64,000 nucleotides of DNA, from assembly GCA_003952965.2 (NCBI GenBank), contig CM025855.1, forward strand, positions 33,433,014 through 33,497,013. Direction: 5' to 3'. The notes under the pieces are model-generated. The model was not told the origin of the DNA and made no database searches. It saw nothing but the letters and a program-made list of their open reading frames with translations. The position numbers and the translations under genes were made by a program. The DNA comes from Morella rubra. Its lineage: Eukaryota; Streptophyta; Magnoliopsida; Fagales; Myricaceae. Of this stretch, positions 26,014-37,543 are shown piece after piece (positions within the stretch are counted from its first letter, which is position 1; each line of letters starts with the position of its first letter).

Positions 26014-26100
26014 AATAAGGACAACAGGGGTAGCCCCAGTCCCGAAGATAACTCTTAGGGTTCTATCCACTAGACTAAATTAAAGCCAAATTATTGCTGG
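26014..26100 (-). mobile_element. Possible relic of a tRNA-derived SINE
   Basis: Read in reverse, the sequence contains 'TTAGTCTAGTGGATAGAA', which fits a pol III A box of tRNA origin, followed by a GC-richer stretch 'cgggactggggctacccc'. No good B box, tail or flanking repeat is seen. This is a weak call based on one box and the contrast with the surrounding AT-rich DNA. Confidence 0.3.
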
Positions 26101-28455
26101 TTGCATGGAAATCTACCAGCCGCTGTCTGGCGCTGTTTCCACACGTGTCGAAAAACGACAAACACCTTTTCATTGTCGTGTGCACCGACTCCTTTTTTTA
26201 GGATTTGTGAATCCATCTACCTGTCTCACGCTATATGGAATGTAAGTGTGATTGGAATCTAATCATTTGTGAAAGGAAGTAAATTAAATGCTCAAATATC
26301 AAACAATTATCTTAAAGCGGTGCCGTTTTTAGCACTTCAGGAAGTTAATTAGGTCGATCATTAGAGAATTTATAACAAATTAGTCTATTCATTTTTATTT
26401 TTATTATATTTAAAAAAACTACCTAATTGACTGAAAGATAACTCTGACCCCAAAAAGTTGGTTAGACATTGTGTCATCTTTGATATTATAGAATCCAACA
26501 TGATTTAATCTCTTTTTTTTTATAATTTATGTGGTCTAACATTTATAAATATTTTTCCCCTAAAGTGCTAAAGTGGGTTAAGTTGGACTCATCTCATGTG
26601 ATGTACGTCCGTCATTGGTTATAAATTTTTTTTTTTCCTTTCCAAAATTAGATAGTGGAGTGGTTCCATCCTTTTCTCTAAAGTTGGAATAAGTCTTTGT
26701 TTAGGGGACTGTTTTAATATTGTTGTCAGAGATTGGACACCGTCTAAATATCTAATAGATATTAGATAGTGGAGTGGTGGCCTTCCTTTTTCTTTAAAGT
26801 TGTTCCGATCTTGGGCCGAGTGGGCTAGCACAACATTAGGTTGGCTTTGGAGTTTTTGTTCCAATGTCCGAGTCGAAAAATTTGGGCCTTTATGTGAGTA
26901 AGATCAGCTCTAGATGGCTATGGATGGGCTCGAGCCCAAGTCGCGCCCTATACAATAATTGGTTTTTTTTCCCCTACAATAAAAAATGATTGAGCTTGAG
27001 AGAGACCTGAGGTCGAGTGTTTGGGTTTGAATTGGCAAATAGTCTTTGGGACCTTGTTTTTCCTGAGCTATTGACCTTTGGGGCTTGAAAAGAAGTAAAA
27101 GGGCTTGGTCTTGTTTGGCTGCCTTACATGTTAGGTACTATCTACCAAATTTGACTTAAGGGGATCTTTGGAACCGACCATGTGAATGCTAGCTAGTGTT
27201 CATTAGATGATCTCTTTATCGTCGCAGCTAGCCTAGAACAAATCTCCCAAAGGGATATTGCCTAACCAGTAACCACAAGATATCTTTATGGATCCTGCAA
27301 ATCGATTGGTCAAGTATCAATTAGAGATCGTTGATCACTGCGTACGTACACTCTACCAACTTCTCCCCATGCCAATTTGGAAGAGTTTTCTTTTATCGTC
27401 CAGGGATATTGATGTGGAATGCACTAGATCATCAATGATTAAATATTATTTGTTTCACCCATCTCTTCATTTTATGTACGATATTTTTGAATCGCACGTG
27501 TGAGGTCATGATCTAGGGAAAAAGAGATTCTAGATATTGGTGAACCAATATAGTTCTGCTCAAATAAGCAATAATATGAAACATAGCGTACGTGAAGCCT
27601 TGCATTACTTTTTCCTTAATGCGTGACTTTAGTAGGGAGTCTAGGGACGAATAAAGGGGGAGGGAGAGTGTGTGAAGTTTATGGTATTTATTTTTCTTTT
27701 TTTTCTTTATAGAATAACTAATATATAGATTAGGTCATTTTCTATTAAAAGCAATCACCTTCCTCGAGAATCTGTCTTATCAAAGCATATTTTTAAGCCG
27801 AACTTTCCCGAACATCCTGTTTTTCTTTTCCGTGATATTGTATTTGGGGTACAAAGCCTTTTGGCTAAACAGCCATCTCTTTCCACATTCATCCCACTTC
27901 CCACCTTTTCTTTTCACCTTCACATCAAATATCATGGGTTGGTAGGTAAGATCCTAAACGAATTTAAGCTACATGGGTTAAATTTAGATGGGTCGATGAT
28001 CAGAATTAAATTTTAACATATCTAACGGCATTAGGACATATCACGTTAATTAATGATTGGAATCGGGTTGTATATTAAGTTGGATCAAATTTTCTTCATT
28101 AATTGATGTGACAAAGGATCCCACACAGAATTGGGTCGGATTTTAAATCCACTCGTTCATTTGGATCCATATGATCTGGATGGAATCGAGATCTAGTAAA
28201 TTTAAGCTGTGTTCTTGGTTTTTTTTTTAACTTCTCTTTTGTTGTAATTTTGTATTTCTTCTTTTATCCATGTTGCTTCTCTCTACATTTAAGTATTGCA
28301 TTCTCACTCTTAACTTGGCATGAATGGGTATATATAGCAAATGCATGTGCTTCACAAATTTTCAGCTATCAGACTAATTTTCAAGTACTGATTACTTTAA
28401 CAAGTTTAAACTACTTAAATGGAAATCTATATATATGTGTGTGATGGATACATCA

Positions 28456-28503
28456 AGTAGTATATATATATATATATATATTGTGTGTGTGTGTGTGTGT
28501 GTG
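28456..28503. repeat. Compound (TA)n(TG)n microsatellite
   Basis: About ten TA units followed by about ten TG units. Spacer DNA, no gene affected. Confidence 0.9.
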
Positions 28504-31500
28504 AGATGGATACATCAAATAGGGAGGTGGTGTTCTTATTCTTGATGATTGAGCAGATGACTCTTTTGTCTCCACTCTTCCAAATGGAGGTCCAGGCACT
28601 ATCACAAAGCAAAAAAGAGCACCACGACAGCCACGCTCCCTCGATAGTAGCTAGCCACCCCCTATATCCTAGCTCTTTCAACCTCTTTTCATGGTATCCA
28701 AAGAGGGTAACGTGAGTTGGAAAAGCCAAAATTTGGGCTCCCCCTGCAAAAGATGATCTTTTTTTATATTAGCCCCTACACTACGTACCACGTACTGGAA
28801 AAAGAAAAAGGAGAGACTACAATCGTGAAGCACTAAATACAAAGACTGACAACTCAATTATGAAACAAGGGACGTATGGAGCAACATAACCGTATGTAAG
28901 AAAGCACAAATTATGGAGATTTGTGGATATCATGCTGTGAGAAACGACCATGTTATTGAGTAATAAACGTTCCATAAATGCATGGAAAAAATGAATCTAT
29001 GCACCTGTCAGGGCTCAGGGATCAAATACTAAAGAGACGAAGTACTATATTTAGGTTTCAGGTAAAAGGGTGCATGTATTATTATATGATCCAAATTTTC
29101 TTTTTCAGACGTTGCTTTTCCTTTTGCTTTTTTCTTTTCTTTTCTTTTTCAGAGAAATTGAATTGGGATGTGGACGGTGAGTACCCCATGAACTTGAGAA
29201 TGGTGCTGTCTTGCATTCAGCATAAAATCAGAAATCATATCTGAGGATTCAGAATGATTCTAGCTTTTGAACCCTTTAGTCCAAGGGGCCAGTGGACTTT
29301 TGCAGCAACCCCACGAACATGGTTTTACAATCCTGAATTTTAGGGGTCCTCTATCTTTGTAATCGTCATCTAAAGTCGAAAATTCCCCAAGAAAAAGATA
29401 GGGTAAAGAGCCGTATTCTGCAATATCCCTACGCACTTTAACTCCTGTCTTTTCCAGTGGGAGGGATAAAGAATTTTGTCTTTGGGTTTATACTTAGGAT
29501 TCCTCACTTCAGATACCTCTTTACTTAGAGAAAAGGAAATATGCCGGCCGGAACTGTTTTATTTTTCAGGGTAATATCTTTCGCTTGAGATCAGATCAAA
29601 TAAAGTAGCAGTACTTGTCCAGTGATCTCCTTGTGATTTGAGGTTTGCATGTTATGCTATTGTTCGACTAAAATATATTTTTACCGACAATACTTTAGTC
29701 AGTAGCAGTAGTCAGATCTGCTTAATTCCTATATGCATGTCATAATCTATATAGTTACTATTTAATCATAATTAACAACACAAACTCTCACATGGTATTA
29801 TTTGGCCTTCATAATAGGGGGATAATGGTGGGAACCAACAGCTGACAAAATCGACGATTCTCATAGGTTCCACCTTTTTGTATCCATGAATGAGATGGCA
29901 TGACATCATCACGAACGTAATTTGCGTATAATTTTAGTGCAAGTATCTTTAATGACTTACACGTCGCGCGGCCGATTAAATATGTGCATCTTGTATTGGA
30001 TCAAGTTCGATCCCTTTGAATGTTTTGGAAACTTTACCCCCAAAGGATTTCTTTTAGTCCCAAATTTTTGTTTCGAATTCAATGATAATTAAGTATTATG
30101 ATATACATCAGTCTATATATATCTATAGCCCTTCTAACTTAAATATCTCTAACCTTAGCATGTTCAGCAGATTGAAATGCGAACTGGATTGTTTTTGAAC
30201 TTTGAATAACAATAATCATAGTATTTTTCCTGATTATCTGAAAGTGTTCAATTGTTTATATGTCAAAATTCCTGCCATTAAATTTGAAAACAACAGAAGT
30301 TTCGGGATTCTCATCTGATCTCCTCAACAACAAACAAAATCATATGAATGCCAATCTGTTAGTATAATCGCTACTGGGTCTTTCATATTAAGACGATATT
30401 ATCTGAAAAGTTCCTAGTTCTTTGCACCACGAGGTAACAAGAATAACATCCGACCAACTTGGCTTTGGCGATTAAGTTTTTAAGATAAATGTCATTGCAT
30501 TCCACGAATTGTCCTTATAAGGTCTGTCCCATTCATCCGTTTTAATTAAGTCGATTTATACTCCTACTACCAAGCTTTTGTCATTTCCCCAACCAAGAGG
30601 TGGGCTATTGTGAATTGATTATTTAATTATCGAGTCGTTGATCATCACCAAACCGGATCCATGTTTTGTTTAATGGGGACCTTTTTAATGGGAAAGAAGG
30701 TGAGTCTGATTGGCCATATGCTGGTCCAAAGCTTGATGCCTGATGGCTCCCACCGAGCTGGCCTAATGGGGAAATGCCACATGCATTAGATTAACTCGAG
30801 TAATTCAGGCTGCGGTCTTATAACGTAGCCATTAATAATATTTAATTAACAAAGTGGATTCCGACAAGGTGGACAATGGGATCCACATTGCTCGAAACAA
30901 GCTAAAAGCTCTACACAAATGGTTAAGTAAGTAAAGTGAGCTAGTGTACATGTTCATCATTATATATATGCGCCAGCAAAATATTTCCGTCAATCAGGTG
31001 GTCCTGATAATTGTCCCTGTTCCGACGAGATTGCTTTAATTATACATATATACAACGCAACCCTCCAAGAGAAACCGGAGGAAAATGTGCTGACAGAAAA
31101 TTGTCACCAAGTTGCTTATAATTTTAAACCGCAGTGGTCCATTGAATCAGTGGGTACGTACAATTTCATGTGCTAGAGTAAAGATAATAGGGATGTGATG
31201 GAGGATGCTTCGTTGCTGGTGCTACTTGTCATCACCCATGGAAGGTGATAGGATTGCATGACAAATGCCCTAAAGAATGCATGGTGACCTTTTTACGCGC
31301 CATTTGATGGGCCATCTGTGCTGTATAGGTTACTACGTGCAAAAATAAGAAACAGTACATATGTCGGGGATCTGGGGCTAAATGACAACTTCTTTACCGG
31401 ACTCCTTCCCATTTTTCTACCGCAGAAACCGTAGGTTAAAGATGCTTTTCAAGCCGTACTTGGCTTTACATCAGTATATCATTGTACCCCACTTCCAGTG

Positions 31501-32010
31501 TTTATCAGCTTCTTAGAGTCATCCTAAATTCCTAATGGAGGATATTATAAAGTACCCACTTCCAGTGTTTCTCCATAGAACTTGAAGTCTAATGTACATG
31601 AAAATAGATCGATTTCTCTTTGGTTTAGGGAAACCTGTGTTGCACGGAATTTGCAGAAAGTGGATCGTTTACACTGTGGCACTATGCTGAAGGGAAACTT
31701 TATATGACAGAATCTGTATTCTAGTGGTGAGCTGTGAGGAAGATTTTTCTGCCATCTATGGGGAATGATAGACCGCTAGAAGCCATGACTGGGTCACGAG
31801 AGGGCATCGGCTGAGGAGCCAGTCACTGACTGAATCGACTTTATTGCTGGCGGGTCCATACAGCAGTCTCTTCAGTTCACCGATCAGCTATGCCCAAAAA
31901 ATTCCAGGGTGGTTCTTGAAAAGTTGTTGGACACAGTAATAAAACAAATGGCAAAGCTACAAAGTCTTCAATCGTCAATCACGTGCCATGCACAGAGAAA
32001 AAGGATGGAA

Positions 32011-32040
<30 letters not shown>
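32011..32040 (+). repeat. Run of 30 consecutive G
   Basis: An uninterrupted 30-base G homopolymer, preceded by 'ggatggaa'. It lies about 1 kb beyond the 3' end of the cyclin coding sequence. Such a run could form G-quadruplexes, but homopolymers of this length are also prone to length error in sequencing. Confidence 0.9.
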
Positions 32041-32042
<2 letters not shown>

Positions 32043-32978
32043 GAACAAGAAATATATTTAAGATTATTATATTAATGGATCAAATACAGCAAGCATGAAA
32101 GGCCCCAAAGACCTTTTGTATATCTGTTAGGCCAAACTCGGGCCATGAAATTATGAGAGGTTTCTCCTCTAACAAAAGAACAATAGAGCAAATAAAAGAT
32201 TTTACAAAACAAAAAGTGTACACACGTGTAACCAAAACACGCGTGAACCGCTCTCGAAGAGTTCAGTAAGGTTAGGCCGAGCTCAAGGCCGATCGATAAG
32301 GGAAAAAAGAAAACAGAACCCGCCAAAAAAGCAATCATACACACGTATGTCACGCAACTAAAGCGTGTGACACATAGCACTCAGAAAACAAAAACAAAGT
32401 TATACGAGATGGAGCCGATCTTATTCACCACTCCCTATCATGAAAAGACGCAGCAGTTGAAGCAATGATGGTGGCTAGATGAGAAGCTTGACTTGTCGAA
32501 GCCATAAACAGCACAAACTTCAAACTTCAGTCCCCTTATTTTGCCCAACCTTGAATTCCTCCCCCTCTCTCTTTTCCCAACCCTATGAACATGGCCCCCA
32601 CCCTCTTCCTTTCGTTCAATAATCAATGCCCCTTTGAATTCAACCCCCCCCCCCCATCTCTGCTCTCTCTTTCTCACTTTCCTCACTTTCTCGTAAGAAA
32701 AATATATTATGTAAGAAAATCCCCCTCCCTTGGGAATCTGCAAAGCCATTAATGAATGGCAATGCCCACAAAGAAAAAATTAATATATCTCCAAACTCAC
32801 CAAACTCTGATAAATACATTATGCATACTATAATCTACACCCTCACTTCAGTAAATTTGATATCAAACCCCTCTAAAAAACTAAAGAGGATTCTAGATAA
32901 CTTGGACCCCCCCGCCGGCCCCTTTGCTTTCTTTATTTTTTTTCTTTTTTCGTTCCTTTTTTTCCGTTTCTCTAACTC

Positions 32979-35321
32979 TTACTCGGAGTTTCCTTTGTCG
33001 TCATCTTCCCACAAACAGTTACTTAATTTTCTCCTTTTATTCGATGATGACGCGGATGATGACGATGAGCCACTGGACCTCACTCTGGCCCGAATTGTGA
33101 CTCGAAGCTGTGGCAAGATTTTTGAGGGCTTTCTCCGGCTATTGTCAATCACAAATTCTTGCATTAACCGGTAGCAGCCAATGATTTTCTCCTGCAAAAA
33201 ATCGGTATTCTGAATTGGCAAACAAGTTCGAGCTCAAAAGATCAATGCCAATTATCTTATACCACAATTACATGCTTACTTTCTGCAGTCCATCACACCA
33301 TGATTCAGCATGCTCAGGATTAACTAGAGAGAGATTGGGAATTTCGCTTGCTGCACAAAGTATGGCTGCGGCAGCAATGCAAGACGGCCAGTATTCTAGA
33401 AAGCTAGCCTCTGTGGACATCGTGAACAGAAAAAGTATTCTTTCAATTTTCATTGTACAGAATGCCTTTTGTTCCTAATAAACATTAATGTACCAAAACT
33501 TGATTTTTTTTTTGTAGCTATACGGTATATGTACATCTGTGCATGCATGTAATATCCGTATTACCTTATTTAGAAAAAAAAACAAAATATATCCGTATTA
33601 CCTTGCATATTGGATAAAATAATCTCACTCGCCCGTGAAACTAAAAACCCAGCATAATTAGTTCCTGTCGAATCAAGCTTGCATGCAAAGTAATAGATGA
33701 AGCTGAACGGCGTGATAGATCGTAGCCTCCAATCCAAAACACTAAGCACCAGGAGCTCCATCCTTAGGATCGTTCTAGGTTCAAAAATGTATTTCGCACC
33801 TTCAACCTATATAAAATACATTGTGTCGAATTAGTTCAATGTTGAAAAGCCAAATTGAACAACATGGAGCGGCGCAGACACTATAAGGAAAGGGATCAGA
33901 AGAATTAGTGCAGGTTGAATGAATCACATACCTGAATATCCAACAGTGAAGGAACAAGAGGTTCCTCCATTTTAGCAGCTAATGACAAGCAAGCCACAGA
34001 TAATAGTTGCAATGGCCATCCCTTTGTTAGCTGAAATAGTTGAAAAGAACAGAAAAAATCAAACTAAAGAACAAAAACCGGACAATTTCATATGAATACT
34101 AAAAGAACATGATCATGATCAACAATGATGGTCACAATTATAAGGTTTATGGTTCCTGTGTTTGTTGTGTTATGTCGTGGTCGATGCCTAATCATTTTGT
34201 GGCACACAAATGCCAACTAGTATTGCACGTGCTGGGATAACAATACGTCTTTTTTTAAAAAAAAAGTTTAGTAAAAGCATCGATCGACGTATGTAGCAAA
34301 GTGTACTTTATACTGTACTTATCCTCAAAGTCAAGTGTAACAAATGATTATGTATTAGTAATCGTTCGAACTTTCACACACACACACACAATATTATATA
34401 TATATATATATATATATACTTTATTTAGGATCATAATCTTTTCTTTACCCCGAAGACTGAGAGTTACGTACGTGGACATCTACTGCATAAATAGACACTC
34501 TTAACTCAAAGGTACGGACTGATACCAGCTCCTTTTCATGGTCGAAAAGTCAACCGTAATTACTACCACCTTATAGTAGTGAAAAAGATAGTTATTACCC
34601 GAATCTCAGTGTATTAATACTAACGCCTCGGGTTATCCGCACTGTACTTTACTTAACGTTTACTGAACTTACCGGCAAGCGGCGAGAGTAAAGAAACCGA
34701 TCCAAGTAGTTGACGGAGAGGTACGCCGTCAGTGGCTGAAAACCATAATAAGCTTGAACCTGCAAAACCCAACGGCTCATGAATCGTCTGTACGTTCAAG
34801 CGTTTTTGGTGTTCCAGTGTATGTTAGCAAAATTTTGCTAAAATGCGCCAATATCGGATGGCGGCGCTGAGCTGATCGAGTCAGATCTGCGCCTACGGTG
34901 GGAGTTGAAAAACACCCACCGGCGCGATTTAGTGCCAACTACGTAAACGAACATGCCTGGGTGGCATTACGGTAAAATTGTACAACTTAATGTCCTATAA
35001 TTCGAAGTCCTCTAAGAACAATAAAAGGGAAAAAGAATTTTTATGATCAGGCTACGTTAGAGGCGAACAGAACCGTACCTTGAGAATCCATGCAACGGAT
35101 TCTTCTCTGGCGGAGGCGTCGAGGGACTGAGAGCGAAACCTTGCCAGGTAATCGAATCCAGGCACGAAGTTTCTCTCATCCTCGATGAACTCGGCTATCG
35201 ATTCCTCGCTGCACGCTCGAGAGTCGATGTCAGACGAGCATTCCGGCGATTCCTCAGACAGGATCCCCGAGCCTTCACCGCAGAGCAAGTCAGAGAAGCA
35301 GTCGGAGCACGAGAGAGACAT
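32979..35321 (-). CDS. CYCD1: D-type cyclin, CYCD1;1-like
   Basis: Six reverse-strand exons: 35321-35079, 34759-34673, 34030-33932, 33806-33602, 33410-33280 and 33191-32979, joining in phase to 325 residues. It is a regulatory partner of CDKA that promotes the G1/S transition in the nucleus. The retinoblastoma-binding LxCxE motif is present as 'LLCGE' (residues 12-16). The cyclin box begins around '[15 protein letters not shown]' and includes '[10 protein letters not shown]', '[14 protein letters not shown]' and '[16 protein letters not shown]'. The C-terminal cyclin fold includes '[19 protein letters not shown]'. The tail is serine-rich with 'NKRRKL'. N-terminus and '[14 protein letters not shown]' match the D1 rather than the D2/D4 or D3 group. 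The start at 35,321 matches the family; an in-frame ATG 15 codons upstream also exists. The donor of intron 4 is duplicated (see 33,552). Confidence 0.93.
33552..33604 (+). mobile_element. Poly(A) micro-insertion that duplicated the intron-4 donor of the D1 cyclin
   Basis: A perfect 16-base direct repeat (33552-33567 and 33589-33604, 'atatccgtattacctt') brackets 21 bases, 'atttag' followed by an A-rich tail with one C. It is antisense to the host gene. The repeat spans the exon-4 boundary (reverse 'aag|gtaatacgg'), so two identical donors lie 37 nt apart. Use of the intron-side donor shifts the frame and meets a stop within about 12 codons; the exon-side donor gives normal cyclin. Confidence 0.75.
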
Positions 35322-36974
35322 GATCGCCAATTGCTGCTGCCTGCTCATTCTCTTTCCATGTTCCAAGACTCGCTCCTAGAAATCGCCGGAGAGGTTGTCG
35401 GAGAAGTCGCCGGCACGTGTGTGTGTGTGCGCGTGTGTGCGTGTGTGGAGGGAGAGACAAGGAGTAGAGTGTGTGAGAGAGAGACTTCGGTTTTGGCTTG
35501 GAAGGGCTATCTGTTTCTCCAGGTATATAAATATGACAAATTGTAATTTTATCTTTTTTTTTTTTTTTTAAACCTAAATTTCTTATGACCAGTAACTGTG
35601 GGAACGAAGAATAAATAGAGCGGGATTATGATTTTCCCGGGAAAATATCTTTCCATTTTGGGACGGAAATTTCAAGGTTTTGGGTTACATATAACTTGTA
35701 ATTAGTACTTGTTTACCTTGGAAGATGTTAGCTAGATTACTTTTGTTTCTTTCTTTAGAGTTTGGATGATGGGAGACTGCAGGCCAGGGGGAGTGATGGC
35801 GACCGAGGCTTTCACGACTCTACCAGCAAGGAACGTCGGATAACTTACCCGTGTGATCTCGTTCTGCCACGTGGCAAAAACTTCACGTCAAATTTGTTGG
35901 ATCCCCGGCGGCTGGATATAACCCTCTTTACCATATAATTCGTTCTCGCATAAAAATTAATTTTCGTGTAGATAATTTATAAAATTTAGAGATCAGAAAT
36001 GAAATAATTTATGGTTTTGATTATCATTTATTTAAAATATAATTTTACTGTAAAACAAAAAAGAAAGAAAAAGATAATAAAAATAAAACAATAATTTCTT
36101 TACCAACGAATGACGGCAGCTTATATTGGTTAGCTGTAGTAATAGTTATATGTTTTGTTTTGTTTAGTTTTTTGTTTTTTTTTTGGGGGGGGTAGAGTGC
36201 TGAGGGTTTCTTTAAGTCAGTCAAAGGCCAGCCGTTAGATTAAGATGTCACATGGTGAATTTGTATGAATTGAATCTGGGGCCTGTACGTGACTGATCTT
36301 CCGCGTTTTTTTATGGCTATTTTCCACCGGTGGGGGGGAAGAGAAGAGAAAAATACTGAACGGTGGCCCTGGCTTTCCCGCTAAATTTGGTGGATTTTAT
36401 ATTGCTTTTTGGCAGCTATCTCTGTCCTTATCTGCAGGACCGTTGCTAAAGTTATTGGGCTGGATTAGCAGGGTGATTGATATTAATCCTGAAGCCTTCG
36501 TCCCTCCACGTGTATGGATGAATCTCGGATGTCATGCTGGTAGGGCACCTCTCTCGAAATAGCCCAGTCAGGGTTAGCTGCTAGTGAAAATTAAATCTTT
36601 GAAGGTTGAAACTGTTGACAGCGTGAGAATGATGGCGGATCTTTTTTGGATTCATGGAGACATGTACATCCAGCTATCATGGTCAGCAACAATAATGATG
36701 TTAACATCTTTTCTTGCTATAATTATTTTCCTCCTTTATTAGAATTAGGTCCCAAAAGAAAATTTTAAGGTTCGCTTAAGAAGCTTCTAATAAGGTGAAA
36801 GAAAAAAGGAATACATTCCGCATATTGCTTAGGCTAAGCAAAATTATAGATATTTTAATCTAAAAATTTTTTGTATTAGATTATGATTAGAAAACGAAAG
36901 GCAGAAGAAAAATAAGACATTCAAATTAGACTAGAATAGTCACACTCATAATAAATATAACATCTAGTGAGATA

Positions 36975-37543
36975 TTAAAATGATGTACGATGAATCCATT
37001 AAAATCGACATGACATCAACCAACCTACTTAAAGATGATGTGCATAAAGTACTCTAGTCTAATTTGAATATCAACAAATATAACATCCAGCAAGATATTA
37101 AAGATGATGTACATATGAAAAATGATGTATGATGAATCCATTAAAATGGACGTGACATCAACCAACCTATTTATCGTCTTGGCCACGGCAAAGTGTACTA
37201 TGCCAGCATTCAAGTCAAAATTTCTCTCCTGGACATGTTTGCTCGGGGTCTTTTGAAAGAAAAGCAATTGATGTGTATCTACCATCAGGTTCTTCATAAA
37301 TGTGAAAATTCTGATGGAGCGGTTTTATTTCCATTCGCTCCTCACCTTGTGGATTTGTGGGGTTTTTTTTTTTCTAGGCGGATTTGTGGTATTTGATTGG
37401 TAAAGATTCAAACCCCCGTGGTCGGCCGATGAGAGAGGAGATGAACATAAAGAAAAGCAATTGATGTGTATCTACCATCAGGTTCTTCATAAATGTGAAA
37501 ATTCTGTATTTTATTTCCATTCGCTCCTCACCTTGTGGATCTT
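36975..37543. repeat. Two pairs of local direct duplications
   Basis: First pair: 36,972-37,030 and 37,092-37,175 share 'atgatgaatccattaaaat' or close variants, then 'catcaaccaacct'. Second pair: 37,258-37,352 and 37,451-37,543 share 'aaagcaattgatgtgtatct', 'accatcaggttcttcata' and 'cattcgctcctcacc'. The second pair is about 95% identical. Between them is an insert of T run plus 'ctaggc' flanked by 'ggatttgtgg' (37,351-37,360 and 37,380-37,389). The peptides they encode are short and unrecognised. Confidence 0.7.

Larger units (their letters stand above)
24090..32978. other. Gene-poor spacer between spermidine synthase and the D1 cyclin
   Basis: Almost 9 kb without a recognisable gene. 24,090-24,250 holds the spermidine synthase leader, with polypurine tracts. 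24,650-25,260 is very AT-rich. An (AT)n run lies at 25,711-25,744. 26,640-26,800 contains two similar stretches ('agatagtggagtggt'). 28,456-28,503 is a compound (TA)n(TG)n tract. A short imperfect hairpin sits at 28,672-28,726. A 30-base G run is at 32,011-32,040. The many small open frames are scattered, unrelated to each other and have no domain. Part of the right-hand end must be the cyclin 3' UTR. Confidence 0.5.

Noticed and set aside
36972..37543. CRISPR-like or other regular array
   Set aside because: Only two units per family with no regular spacers, and this is plant nuclear DNA; ordinary local duplication.
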